Assembly: GCA_027972325.1 (NCBI GenBank)
Contig: JAPMOS010000026.1
Location: forward strand, 206,001 to 270,000
Direction of reading: 5' to 3'
DNA length: 64,000 bases
From: Paratrimastix pyriformis
Taxonomy: Eukaryota; Preaxostyla; Paratrimastigidae
Shown here: positions 41,051-52,462 of the stretch, one piece after another
How positions within the stretch are numbered: position 1 is the first letter of the stretch
Layout of the letters: each line of letters starts with the position of its first letter
Program-made: the position numbers and the translations under genes
The notes under the pieces: model-generated
The model's database searches: none
Told to the model about the DNA's origin: nothing
What the model saw: only the letters and a program-made list of their open reading frames with translations

Positions 41051-42180
41051 TTAATAGGCAGGAGTGGAGACGGTCCAGGTGTCAAACCACGGCATTGGAG
41101 TACGTTTAGGATCACCTCCGCCGAATACGAATTCGACGGTTATGGGTTCGCCATTCGGCATGTAGCGTTTAATATATTGCGTTTCGTGAATTGTGGTGCT
41201 GTGGCCCATCACTTTCGCAACCCATATGCGGAGTCTCGCGTTATGTAAGAACACATCCCTGAAGGTGGTCGAGAAGATGACTCGGATCTCGTTCACGGTC
41301 AGGCCGGGGATGCCAAACGCTTCGGCTACTCGAGGAGTAAACTGTGCCGTGTACAGGGTTCCGCGCGGTGCAGGGATAAGGAGTTCGTTGCTGTTGCCGA
41401 TGATATGGGCCTGCGCCTTCATGATACGGAAGAGATCATTCGGAATGATGATACGTGTCGTATGATAGAGGTGACTCATCTTCGATTTGACTCGCACAAA
41501 CTCTTGCACGGCCCAATTGATCCAGTTATGATAGTCGATGCCCTTGTGGGGTTCATCGTCATCATCTTCGCTTTCTTCTGTGTCTTCGTCCGGCTCTTTG
41601 TCACCAGATACTTGCTGAGGATGAATGTAAAGGCGCCGCATCTCCTCGACACGGACAGGCGGGAGCAGGATATACATGCTGGTCAATAGGGCATCGATTA
41701 CGGCCTTCCGCAATGGCTCACACTCAACTCCTCTGGCGAGCGGGTCATGATCAAAATTATTCGCAGGATCATCAACTGCATGCTTCAGCTCCGCGCAACC
41801 TTTTAGAGTCTCGTTAAAGATCGCAAAGCATTGCCGCTGCCGTGCCACAAGCCGCTCGTATGGAACCCACTTGTCTACTTGCTTCTGTGATAGCTTGGCC
41901 ACATCAACTTGTGGCGTAGCCTCACGCATCAGTGTATTGTAGAGCTTCTCGTACTGCATACCTTCTTTGCCACTGAGCTTAAGGCCTTGGATGAATGAAT
42001 TCATGGCTGCCCCATATCGCTTCTTCGTTGCTGGAGTAAGCTTCACTTCATCAACGTTCTCGTAGAATTGTGGAGTTTGCATGCTGGTTGGGAGCTTCTT
42101 CAAGATATCGACAAGGCTTTTTCCGTAGGCAATGAGGCTCGTGGGCCCGATTGCGCCGCGTTCTTTTGTGTTGATCAGAT
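41051..42180 (-). pseudogene. tyrosine recombinase remnant of B2
   Basis: The catalytic part of the same recombinase as at 25476-27865: VDILKKLPTSMQTPQFYEN, PPVRVEEMRRLYIH, an acidic insert, SHLYHTTRIIIP and MGHSTTIHETQYIKRY. The N-terminal extension, proline linkers and Cys/His cluster are absent because the junction with element C cuts the gene near 42180. The catalytic part itself reads through. It stands in the same order to the replication gene as in B1. Confidence 0.72.
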
Positions 42181-42282
42181 TAAAGGATTGATGCTTTGCT
42201 CTTCTCTTATCCCTGTCTCTCCCGTGATTATATATTACATATCCTTCGATATATTCATTCAGAACTGAAAACAGACGAAAGA

Positions 42283-44248
42283 ATGAACAACTATATTAAT
42301 CATGGAATCACTACAAAAGATGTCGTTTACATCTGCTCCCACTTAAATATCTCTTGTTATGCATTTGATTGGAATAATGTCCTCTTTAATAAATATATCG
42401 CAACGAATCGCAACCCGATCACTGTGCCTAAAGCCTTCAAGATTTCAAAGATCGCCGACGAATGCTATAAAAAGAAGCCATTTATTTTTATTTTGAATAA
42501 TAACCACTGTTATTTAATCACTGAGGAAAGTGTCATAACTACAATTCTCAAATCTCGCAAGACAGACAAGAATAATGTCAATGATATTCGCACTTCTTTA
42601 TTTTCTGACAATGAAACTCATAAAGAAGAAACTAACACTTTTGTTAATGCAAATGGAACCTTAAAGGAAATTCACGAAAACGTTCATATTGCTGATCTCA
42701 ATACACTCGAGAATGGTGCCAATGTCATGTATTCATGCGATGACCTATTTGATATGCTCATGGAATTGTCAACTAAGCTCAACTTTCATATATCCTCAAA
42801 AAATATCCATCTTCAAGGCCATTCTGTTAAGTATATTAAATATCAACGTGATGAAAATCATATCGTTCATCTTTATTCTGATGCCAACTATAACAAAGCT
42901 ACAAACGTATCATATAAAAACGCCATTGCTATCTGCAACCATCTGAATATTCCTTTCGTTAATCAACCGAGTTATGTCCTTTTCTCCAAGTTTGAAAAAC
43001 TTTGTGATACCCATACACGTCTTGATGTATCTGAATCTCTTAAAAAAGAAGTCTCTCAAAAATCTTCAGGAAAATGTGCCGTATGCCAATGCTTCCCTGA
43101 CGATCCAGAAATTGATCATATTCTCCCTGTCTGTCAAGGCGGTCCGAATACTATTGACAATTTACAATTACTATGTAAATCATGCCATCTGAAGAAATGC
43201 ACTGCAGAACGCGAAAATGGAAAGTATTCCAAAATCGACAGCACTCGGAGCTATTATAACCAGCAAGTATTTGATATTATTGACAAGTATACACCTTATG
43301 CTTTTATCGAAGATGTCCCTTGTTCTCTCTCTACTGACATCATTGGGATTTATATGCAAATGAAAATTGACATGTGCAAAACTCGAAGAAATATTATTAT
43401 GCATTCCACCACAGATATTCCTCGGTTTTGTGTCATGGATCAAGTCACTCCTTTCGATAAAAATATAGATAAAATCGTTTGTGGGAAATACTTTGTTGAA
43501 ACCTCTCATTATTTTCCAACTCGAGGCTCTGGTTGGTATTATCATAACACTGTTATTCATGGGATAAAAATGGGTTACTTCACATTGGATGATGTTAAAT
43601 ACAACCAAAATTGTATGTTCGTCCCCTATCCGTGCTGATAAATTCAAATCTGTCATCGAAAACTCTATTAATGTTGTCGACCAGTCAGCCAAAAAGTATA
43701 TTCAAGATCACAACATTACTGCCAAAGATCAAATTACTAAAATCTCTCGTGATTTCACACAATTCGGAAAATTAAGTATCAATGGTTGGATTGGCTGCAT
43801 GAATAGGAATACTACATCTAAATCATCTTTACATTACACGACCGATAAATCTCAGGCATTATGTGATTTCCTCACTTCCGAAAATGCTTTTATCGAAACA
43901 AATGAAAACAAGACCGTCTTTTCAATCTTCAATGAATCTGAAGCCATGATTTTCGGCGATCGTCGGCCGATTTATCAATTTATCGTAGAACAGGAGGCCA
44001 TCGAGATGGACATCCTCCGAAAAAAAATCATCGATCATGGTGGCATTGTCGCACGATATAATACTGATTGTATCACTTGCTATGTTCAGTATGCTTTTGA
44101 TGATGACGATACCAACAAATTGGAAGATATTATTAATTCCTCCTTCTGGGACGCAGACAAAAAGGTCCCCAAATATCAATTCGAGGCCTCGAATAACTCA
44201 CACTTCAGTGAACGGATGAAGGGCTTCACTTTCGACGAATATATGTGA
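42283..44248 (+). pseudogene. protein-primed-type DNA polymerase-like gene with embedded HNH domain
   Basis: The N-terminal part (GITTKDVVYICSHLNISCYAFD, then FIFILNNNHCYLI) resembles the start of Polinton polymerases. A central HNH nuclease domain has CAVC, DHILPVCQGGPNTIDNLQLLC and CHLKKC, with its zinc cysteines and catalytic His visible. The later part resembles polymerase palm sequence (IPRFCVMDQV...GWYYHN, then IEMDILRKKIIDHGGIVARYNTD). The HNH may be an inserted homing-type module. The gene has about one break, and a foldback element follows it directly. Confidence 0.55.
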
Positions 44249-45073
44249 ACGGGGTCAATAGAAACCCCGCGCGAGCCCCCTGTATAGAAAATTCCCCCAT
44301 CCCCGTCCGAAGGGCCGAGGGGGCCCCCCGGGGCCTGGGTCTGGGGTGTCTGTGGGGTAGTAGGGCAGGGCCCAGCCCGGTGCTGCTGGTGTGGCGGGCT
44401 CGGGCGGACCCCCGGGTCGGGGGGTATACCCGGGGGGGTGAGATGTCGAAGCGGCCTGCATGTGGGCACCTGCGCCCCGAAGACCGGACTTGTTGGCAGT
44501 GTGCAGGGGGCCCCTTGGCCACTCTGGGGCGGGCAGCAGACCCCAGCTTGGACGCATCGGGCTGAGTGGGTGTGATGAAGTGTCCTCACCCGGACCCCCC
44601 CCTTTCGTCTTCCGGTCATGGTTGTTGGTGATGGGGGTGGATGTGGACGGCAAACCGCTAGTGCCCCGTAATCTACACTCCATGGGGTCTCTGCAGATGT
44701 ATGCAGATTGCGCCGCTGACGTAGACTTGGGTGTGGGTGGACATCGGAAGTCACTCCTCGAATGGCCCCGGTTCGGATGTCCACCCACACCCAAGTCTAC
44801 GTCAGCGGCGCAATCTGCATACATCTGCGTACGGGGCACTAGCGGTTTGCCGTCCACATCACCAACAACTTAACTTCATCACAGCCCGATGCGTCCAAGC
44901 TGGGTCTGCTGCCCCCGCAGAAAGGCCAGCAACATTCGATCTGACCCGCCACCCAGCAGCCCCCTACTACCCCACAGACACCCCAGACCCAGGCCCTGGG
45001 GCCCTCGGCCCTTCGGACGGGGATGGGGAATTTTCTATACAGGGGCTCGCGCGGGTTTCTATTGACCCCGTTC
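44245..45073. mobile_element. GC-rich foldback element, copy F1
   Basis: Ends are GTGAACGGGGTCAATAG and its inverse. The whole is a long inverted repeat with a second, inner inverted repeat around 44695-44830 (ATGTATGCAGATTGCGCCGC and its complement). This copy is longer and less symmetrical than F2 and F3 and lacks the last two bases at its right end. It inserted in AT-rich coding sequence, with ATAT on both sides. It encodes no credible protein. Confidence 0.82.
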
Positions 45074-46155
45074 ATATCTTTAATGATAAACCTGTCACTC
45101 TTGTTACTGATGAAAATATCGACAAGGATTTTGCTCCGCTTGTCAATTATGTCGTTCCCGATACAAAAACTTCACCTGTCATCAGCACTCTCATTAATGC
45201 TCGTGCAGGATGTGGCAAAACAACGTTGACAAACAAAATTATCGAGAAACTCACAGCAACAGGACGCTCGTATCGTGTCACTACACCAACAAATATTAGC
45301 GCTCGTTTATATCAAGCTGGTATAACTCTTCACAAGTTATTAAATATGGCTACAAAAATAAACATGTCTTTATGAATTGCTTCAATGTTGATGTTCTGAT
45401 TATTGATGAAATTAGTATGTGCTCTTCTTATTTCTTTACATTTTTCCGTATGTTACGTCTTGCACTTCCAGAATTAAAATTTATTCTTGTTGGTGACTTC
45501 GAGCAACTTCTTCCTGTCGCTGATGATCATTTTGATTATGAACATTCCACGATTATCAAAGAATTAACTAACTTTCATATGATTCAACTCACTAAATGTC
45601 GGCGTTCTGACCGGACACTCTTTGATTTATGTGACCCTAAAAATATTTCCAAACTCAATAAATCGGACTTCCACCACTCTGTCGATACTATGACACATAT
45701 CTGCTTTACTAATAAAAACGTATCGAATTAAATCACTCTTGTATGTTACGGTTTATCGCATCATGTAATGACAAACTCAAACCTGTTCACTTCCAAAAAT
45801 TAAATCAAGATCCAGATAGTCAAGATGTTGACTTACTCGAAAAATGCCAGTCATTGGCCGGGCAAATAATAAAAAATACGAAGTCTACAATAATCAAAGG
45901 TTCATTATCAAAAAAATAGATCGAAAGACAAAAATCATCACTGTTCTCAACCCTCTCGAAAATGAATGTATTGAGATTCCTTTTATTGACTTCCAAACCC
46001 TCTTTTACCTAGCGTTTGCCACCACTTGCCACAGTTCTCAAGGTCTTACAATTAACCAACCTTATACAATTCATCAATGGGATGCATTTGATCGCCGGAT
46101 GAAATATGTCGCGCTCTCTCGTTCGACAAATTATGATTTAATTAATATTGCTTAA
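45074..46155 (+). pseudogene. SF1 (Pif1/RecD-like) helicase, first copy
   Basis: Walker A is NARAGCGKTT, Walker B VLIIDEISM, then ILVGDFEQLLPV (motif III), QLTKCRRSD, and a UvrD-type C-terminus (TTCHSSQGLTI, YVALSRS). Polintons commonly pair such helicases with their polymerase. It lies between foldback elements and converges on the integrase tail at 46152. The copy has a few breaks. Alternative: it may have been the C-terminal part of a larger replication protein with the upstream gene. Confidence 0.72.
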
Positions 46156-46403
46156 TTTAATTCTTTCTTTAACCTTCTCAGTTTTTTCTCATTGATGATA
46201 TTGTCTTCATCTATCCCTTCTCGTTTTAATTTTATTAAGCCTCTATTTACCCGTATTTTTTTGTGAAGTTCTTGCCCAATATCTTTTTTATTTATTCCTT
46301 CTATCTTATCAGCATTAACCTTTTGTATCTCATCTGTCTTAAATTTCCGACGTTTTCCTTTCACAACCCATTTTGTGCCTTCCCTTCCTGATATCTCATA
46401 TAT
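46152..46403 (-). pseudogene. integrase C-terminal segment, first copy
   Basis: A minus-strand frame reading EISGREGTKWVVKGKRRKFKTDEI and a Lys/Arg-rich helical tail. The placing and style fit a chromodomain-like or SH3-like end of a Polinton integrase. It is detached from the catalytic part by repeats. The same segment recurs at 48199-48450 next to the rest of the integrase, so this one is the redundant product of the local duplication. Confidence 0.5.
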
Positions 46404-47120
46404 GTGAACGGGGTCAATAGAAACCCCGCGCGAGCCCCCTGTATAGAAAATTCCCCCATCCCCGTCCGAAGGGCCCCGAGGGGGCCCCCCGGGGCCTGGG
46501 TCTGGGGTGTCTGTGGGGTAGTAGGGCAGGGCCCAGCCCGGTGCTGCTGGTGTGGCGGGCTCGGGCGGACCCCCGGGTCGGGGGGTATACCCGGGGGGGT
46601 GAGATGTCGAAGCGGCCTGCATGTGGGCACCTGCGCCCCGAAGACCGGACTTGTTGGCAGTGTGCAGGGGGCCCCTTGGCCACTCTGGGGCGGGCAGCAG
46701 ACCCCAGCTTGGACGCATCGGGCTGAGTGGGTGTGATGAAGTGTCCTCACCCGGACCCCCCCCTTTCGTCTTCCGGTCATGGTTGTTGGTGATGGGGGTG
46801 GATGTGGACGGCAAACCGCTGGGGTCTGCTGCCCGCCCCAGAGTGGCCAAGGGGCCCCCTGCACACTGCCAACAAGTCCGGTCTTCGGGGCGCAGGTGCC
46901 CACATGCAGGCCGCTTCGACATCTCACCCCCCCGGGTATACCCCCCGACCCGGGGGTCCGCCCGAGCCCGCCACACCAGCAGCACCGGGCTGGGCCCTGC
47001 CCTACTACCCCACAGACACCCCAGACCCAGGCCCCGGGGGGCCCCCTCGGCCCTTCGGACGGGGATGGGGGAATTTTCTATACAGGGGGCTCGCGCGGGG
47101 TTTCTATTGACCCCGTTCAC
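46404..47120. mobile_element. GC-rich foldback element, copy F2
   Basis: A 717-bp palindrome: arms of about 300 bp (46404-46707 and 46820-47120) around a loop of about 112 bp that contains CATGGTTGTTGGTGATGG. Arms are nearly identical apart from small differences in C/G tracts. Terminal bases are GTGAAC and GTTCAC with ATAT outside on both sides, consistent with a 4-bp target duplication. No transposase is encoded, so it is non-autonomous. Confidence 0.86.
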
Positions 47121-48201
47121 ATATCTTTAATGATAAACCTGTCACTCTTGTTACTGATGAAAATATCGACAAGGATTTTGCTCCGCTTGTCAATTATGTC
47201 GTTCCCGATACAAAAACTTCACCTGTCATCAGCACTCTCATTAATGCTCGTGCAGGATGTGGCAAAACAACGTTGACAAACAAAATTATCGAGAAACTCA
47301 CAGCAACAGGACGCTCGTATCGTGTCACTACACCAACAAATATTAGCGCTCGTTTATATCAAGCTGGTATAACTCTTCACAAGTTATTAAATATGGCTAC
47401 AAAAAATAAACATGTCTTTATGAATTGCTTCAATGTTGATGTTCTGATTATTGATGAAATTAGTATGTGCTCTTCTTATTTCTTTACATTTTTCCGTATG
47501 TTACGTCTTGCACTTCCAGAATTAAAATTTATTCTTGTTGGTGACTTCGAGCAACTTCTTCCTGTCGCTGATGATCATTTTGATTATGAACATTCCACGA
47601 TTATCAAAGAATTAACTAACTTTCATATGATTCAACTCACTAAATGTCGGCGTTCTGACCGGACACTCTTTGATTTATGTGACCCTAAAAATATTTCCAA
47701 ACTCAATAAATCGGACTTCCACCACTCTGTCGATACTATGACACATATCTGCTTTACTAATAAAAACGTATCGAATTAAATCACTCTTGTATGTTACGGT
47801 TTATCGCATCATGTAATGACAAACTCAAACCTGTTCACTTCCAAAAATTAAATCAAGATCCAGATAGTCAAGATGTTGACTTACTCGAAAAAATGCCAGT
47901 CATTGGCCGGGCAAATAATAAAAATACGAAGTCTACAATAATCAAAGGTTCATTATCAAAAAAATAGATCGAAAGACAAAAATCATCACTGTTCTCAACC
48001 CTCTCGAAAATGAATGTATTGAGATTCCTTTTATTGACTTCCAAACCCTCTTTACCTAGCGTTTGCCACCACTTGCCACAGTTCTCAAGGTCTTACAATT
48101 AACCAACCTTATACAATTCATCAATGGGATGCATTTGATCGCCGGATGAAATATGTCGCGCTCTCTCGTTCGACAAATTATGATTTAATTAATATTGCTT
48201 A
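47121..48201 (+). pseudogene. SF1 helicase, second copy
   Basis: Same content and order as the copy at 45074-46155: GCGKTT Walker A, IIDEISM Walker B, VGDFEQLLPV and a C-terminal HSSQGLTI / YVALSRS pair. Broken in a few places, mainly of the single-base-run type, some not shared with the first copy. That pattern raises the possibility that part of the damage is sequencing error, not decay. Confidence 0.68.
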
Positions 48202-48450
48202 ATTTAATTCTTTCTTTAACCTTCTCAGTTTTTTCTCATTGATGATATTGTCTTCATCTATCCCTTCTCGTTTTAATTTTATTAAGCCTCTATTTACCCG
48301 TATTTTTTTGTGAAGTTCTTGCCCAATATCTTTTTTATTTATTCCTTCTATCTTATCAGCATTAACCTTTTGTATCTCATCTGTCTTAAATTTCCGACGT
48401 TTTCCTTTCACAACCCATTTTGTGCCTTCCCTTCCTGATATCTCATATAT

Positions 48451-49151
48451 GTGAACGGGGTCAATAGAAACCCGCGCGAGCCCCTGTATAGAAAATTCCC
48501 CATCCCGTCCGAGGGCCCCCGGGGCCTGGGTCTGGGGTGTCTGTGGGTAGTAGGGCAGGGCCCAGCCCGGTGCTGCTGGTGTGGCGGGCTCGGGCGGACC
48601 CCCGGGTCGGGGGGTATACCCGGGGGGGTGAGATGTCGAAGCGGCCTGCATGTGGGCACCTGCGCCCCGAAGACCGGACTTGTTGGCAGTGTGCAGGGGG
48701 CCCCTTGGCCACTCTGGGGCGGGCAGCAGACCCCAGCTTGGACGCATCGGGCTGAGTGGGTGTGATGAAGTGTCCTCACCCGGACCCCCCCCTTTCGTCT
48801 TCCGGTCATGGTTGTTGGTGATGGGGGTGGATGTGGACGGCAAACCGCTGGGGTCTGCTGCCCGCCCCAGAGTGGCCAAGGGGCCCCCTGCACACTGCCA
48901 ACAAGTCCGGTCTTCGGGGCGCAGGTGCCCACATGCAGGCCGCTTCGACATCTCACCCCCCCGGGTATACCCCCCGACCCGGGGGTCCGCCCGAGCCCGC
49001 CACACCAGCAGCACCGGGCTGGGCCCTGCCCTACTACCCCACAGACACCCCAGACCCAGGCCCCGGGGGGCCCCCTCGGGGCCCTTCGGACGGGGATGGG
49101 GGAATTTTCTATACAGGGGGCTCGCGCGGGGTTTCTATTGACCCCGTTCAC
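48451..49151. mobile_element. GC-rich foldback element, copy F3
   Basis: A 701-bp palindrome nearly identical to F2, with slightly shorter C/G tracts in its left arm. It separates the integrase tail (48199-48450) from a further integrase fragment at 49152-49253. ATAT flanks both ends. Together F1-F3 show that one foldback family has been active in this AT-rich element. Confidence 0.86.
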
Positions 49152-49263
49152 ATATTTCTTTACTGAATCGTGGGATTTCTTTGGCATATTTCCCAACATT
49201 TTCGTATATCCTGACATGATCCCCTGGTTTATATTTATTGACCAGTCGGTCAATTATCAATGT

Positions 49264-50362
49264 TGAGTCGACAGCCGAAGTCGAGGCAGGATAGGTGCTA
49301 TAACTCCTTGTTCTTCATGATGAACACCACACAATGCAGAAAAATAAATCAATCCTAAAATGGTCACGACGGACAGCGTGTCCAATACGTGTCCATAAAT
49401 CATAACAAAAATAGGAGAGAGAGGTCAAAGGGAGTCTAGAACTTTGGCCGAAGCCAAAAAATTAAACACGCACAGGAAGGGGGTGAGATGCGCGTGAACG
49501 GCCAGATGCGTTGCGCATCCGAATCTCCGAAAACCGTTGAGAGATTTCCGGGTCAACGGTCCATGATCGAACCGTGAAGTGACCCCACTTTGGGCTTCGG
49601 AAGAGGCCCGAAAGGGGGTGGTAAAAAGAGCGGAGGCGAAAATACAACAGGGAAAAAGTTGAAAAAGTGCGGTCGGACCGTTCCCGCCCAAATCCGAGTA
49701 CTTAAGGGGGCGCCCCGGACCAGCACAGTGCCTTCGTTTTTTCGTGGTGAACACCCGTTTTTTCAAGGACTACCGACCACAATGGCCTCTACTCATCGAC
49801 TCCAGGACCCTCCGATGCCCAAGCTCATCATCAAGGTCCCCCCCACTCCTGGGACGCCCAATCCGACCCCCAACGGCTCTTCGAGTGGCTCTTCGAGTAC
49901 CGTTTCGGCGGCTGTCCGCCAGGCCGCTTCCGCTACGCAGACTGCGCCCGGCCCGGCCACGGCGACCGCCCCAGCACCTTTCATGGACCTCGATGACGAC
50001 GGGGTGCGCATGAGCGGGGCCGAGGGGGCCCTCCTGCGGGCCCCCCCTGGGCCTCCCGTGCATACTCCGGCCCTGCAGAATCACTCTCCCATTACCCTGG
50101 AAGGCATCGACGTCCACATCCGGCGCGTGATCGAGGCCTCGCTGGGGGACATTCTCGGTCAGCAGCGGGCCATGATTGCGGCCGCCGCTGCTGCCTCCGC
50201 GACCTTGCCTTCTGCCCAGAAGGCCGGCTTCGCTGCCCGCGGTGCCACCGGCGCCCCTCTGGGTGCCGGTGGTGCTGCCGCCGTCCCGGCCGCGGATGAG
50301 CCTGCTCCGCTCTCGTTTTTTCGGCCCGACCAGGCCCCTGCTCCTGCCCCGTCCAACCTGCT
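49264..50362 (+). mobile_element. retroelement fragment with gag-like frame and 10-bp target duplication
   Basis: 1099 bp of GC-rich sequence flanked by TTATCAATGT on both sides (49254-49263 and 50363-50372). It holds a leader and the beginning of a gag-like frame from the ATG at 49782 (MASTHRLQDPPMPKL, then FMDLDDDGV, VHIRRVIEASLGDILGQQ and an Ala-rich region). The frame matches part of the gag-like frame at 58.1-59.4 kb. The source family appears DIRS-like or gag-bearing. It stops abruptly at the right target repeat. Confidence 0.72.
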
Positions 50363-51291
50363 TTATCAATGTATTTGAATTTGTCATCACGTCCTTCATT
50401 TGTAATTGGATTTGTCGATATGTAAATACATGATTCGGTGTTTGTCGATTTAATGATTTATGCGGGGTGTTATTGTAGTTTGTAACAAGCTCACGTAAGA
50501 CTGTGGGTATATTTACATGTTGCAGATTATCCAGACTAAAAATATATTTAAACAACAGTTGTTTTAATGTTCGGGTCAATCGGTCGATTATTCCCAGCCG
50601 ATTGCCTCCAACTATGTGGTCATCGCTCGCTGACTCAAAAAAACATGGAATATTATTGGCTTTATTAAACGCTAAAAATGCTTTCTCATTAAATTCATCA
50701 TCCCCTTCGAGTTGTTTCGGTAATACATTTGTATCGATATCTTTCACATCCCGCTCTAATTCTTTTAAGAAATATTGATATACCTTTAATGTTTCTCTCA
50801 TTGTTCGGTCTTTTAACTTATAAATATACGCCTTTCGACTCAATATATCTACAACCAATAAAAAACATAATAAGTGATCATTACCTAATTGTTTTATTGA
50901 AACCTTGTTCTTAATTTGTGAAAGTGCTTTCGGGACATATATTTTGTCTATTTGAAATGACAACGGTGGGGCTACGATCTTCATAAAATTGACTTTCTTC
51001 ACTTGGGGCTTCTTTGATAACTGTTGAACTTCTTGCTTCTCTATCCAATCTTTCACTTCATTTTTTGAAACATCGATGTTATCATTCTCTAACTTTTGAT
51101 AAAATTTATCGATTCCATGATAACCATACTCAGGATCATAATATTTCTCTCGAAGAATATCCGTTTTCATTTATAAATTTGAGTGAGATTATTATTATAA
51201 GAATGTTATTTTTACTTATTCAAAAAGGCACGGGATGAATAATGATTGGGCACAAAACATGAGAACTTCAACGATGGCTATTTTTCATATG

Positions 51292-52462
51292 ATGATGATA
51301 GTTAAGAGAGGGGCGAGAAGAGATGACATAGAGAGGAGGAGAAAGTTTACAGCATAAAAGTGCGTCTTATGAAAAAATATGTATTCTATATTTACAATTA
51401 AAATAAATAATATAGAAATAAAAATATATTACTATAGTATATAGAATGGAACAATATCCTTTTGATCAAATAATAGCCCCATATAAGCACTATGAATTTT
51501 GTGCCGAAATGTCGCAACATATTGAAAGTGTTATCGCCTATTACATTCGACTGAATCGATATAATGAATTTTCCATTTCGAGTGAGGAATGTTTGCTGCC
51601 TGCATGTGAAAGGATTTATGGAATGTTTGCTTCTACAGTTTCCAAAATTAATGAGGATATTCGTGAATTGACTCGATTTAATCATCAATATGGTGAAGAC
51701 ACCATACGTCAGTTAAAATATCTGGTAGAAACGTCTACAGGATGTCGGGATGGGGTTGAGCATATGCATCAATATATAGAGAAATACTATAAAAATCTAA
51801 TTAATAGACCATTCATGGATCGTGACAAAAAAACAATATATGAGAAGGAACTGAGCAGATTGGAAGAATACTACAAAATTGTGTCAACTCGATTACAAGT
51901 AAATAATTAATTAATTTTTTAATAATGTATTATTTATTATGTCACTCCCTGTTTTGTCATTTTATATATCATCATAAGATGATCTATATATATGAATCAT
52001 TAATGAATTTTCACGTCATGGGTATATTTTCCCCTATCCCCACCCAGCCCCTTCTAGTGGATTTCTTGTCAAATAATTACGTCACACGACGCAAAATTTA
52101 CAAACTTCACTTAAAGTTTACGTCTTATCATGCTACGAGTGAAATAATTTTATGACGCGAAGTATGACGCGAATAATAAAACGTCATATAAATTTCTGTC
52201 ATAGCGTGCCCGTCTGATGAGTGTTTTCAAACCCCCACCTAATGGCATCATATTATCCCACCAGATGCCATTAAGTGGATCATTTTATGACCAAATATTA
52301 ATGACCTAAACGAAGTATGACGCGAAAAGTTGAACGTCATAAAAAGTTTCTGTCATTGCGTGCAGGTCATGCAATTTCTGATGGGGTTTTCCATAAAAAC
52401 CTTCGTCTTATGACCTCTTCTCAACATAAAAATTTTTTTATACGGTGCCTTCCTTACTTACT
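51292..52462 (+). repeat. terminal segment of element C (shared with element A)
   Basis: 1171 bp matching 19879-21113 nearly base for base, ending in CCTTCCTTACTTACT. After the end the sequences differ (AATGTTCG here, CGGTGCG there), so 52462 is a true element terminus. It contains the 154-residue gene and the TGACGCGA sub-terminal repeats, with one internal section shorter than in A. The integrase gene next to it is the arrangement usual at a Polinton end. Confidence 0.75.
51446..51910 (+). CDS. 154-residue terminal-segment protein, second copy
   Basis: The same protein as at 20030-20494, with about seven replacements (for example Asp to Tyr at residue 4 and Lys to Glu near 41). The frame is fully open and the TATATAG box is kept. 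Keeping an open frame in both terminal segments supports function. Unknown family; helical and soluble. Confidence 0.62.
   Translation: MEQYPFDQIIAPYKHYEFCAEMSQHIESVIAYYIRLNRYNEFSISSEECLLPACERIYGMFASTVSKINEDIRELTRFNHQYGEDTIRQLKYLVETSTGCRDGVEHMHQYIEKYYKNLINRPFMDRDKKTIYEKELSRLEEYYKIVSTRLQVNN

Larger units (their letters stand above)
34593..42180 (-). mobile_element. virus-like element B2, diverged and decayed relative of B1
   Basis: A minus-strand copy of the B1 recombinase and replication genes, facing B1 tail to tail. Where compared, the proteins agree at roughly four residues in five, so the two are old relatives rather than a recent duplication. The replication gene is broken in about three places, while B1 is open. 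The outer end is lost where AT-rich element C begins near 42180. No fibre or capsid gene remains on this side. Confidence 0.68.
45074..48450 (+). repeat. doubled 1330-bp segment separated by a foldback element
   Basis: 45074-46403 and 47121-48450 are each 1330 bp and almost identical; differences seen are mostly lengths of single-base runs. Each holds the helicase and the integrase tail. The order is F1, segment, F2, segment, F3. The pattern fits a tandem duplication of segment plus foldback, or an assembly collapse or expansion around the palindromes. Confidence 0.85.
48199..51170 (-). pseudogene. Polinton DDE (rve) integrase gene, split by two insertions
   Basis: The catalytic part at 50373-51170 has an N-terminal helical segment (REKYYDPEYGYHGIDKFYQ). 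A retroviral-type core follows with QIDKIYV, LLVVDILSRKAYIYKL and NYNNTPHKSLNRQTPNHVF, typical of Polinton integrases. Smaller pieces lie at 49152-49253 and 48199-48450 (tail with EISGREGTKWVV). They are parted by a retroelement fragment (49264-50362) and foldback F3. Its own start follows TATAAATG. Integrase joins the element ends to host DNA. The gene is broken by these two insertions. Confidence 0.75.
42181..52462. mobile_element. Polinton-type element C, replication and integration half
   Basis: AT-rich like element A. It contains a polymerase-like gene with HNH domain, an SF1 helicase (segment doubled), a DDE integrase on the minus strand and the same terminal segment as A, ending at 52462. 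The left end is missing at the junction with B2. It is interrupted by three GC-rich foldback elements and a retroelement fragment and has several further breaks. Capsid genes are absent, so with A it would make up a full Polinton gene set. Confidence 0.72.

Noticed and set aside
28020-41115. Numerous antisense and shifted frames of 60-160 residues over the replication genes
   Set aside because: They are shadows of the PolB-primase-helicase frame in GC-rich sequence; codon-position pattern follows the large frame.
44255-49166. Many long GC-rich open frames inside the foldback elements, including Pro/Gly-rich ones on both strands
   Set aside because: They mirror each other because the DNA is palindromic, have no family features and arise from low-stop GC-rich sequence.
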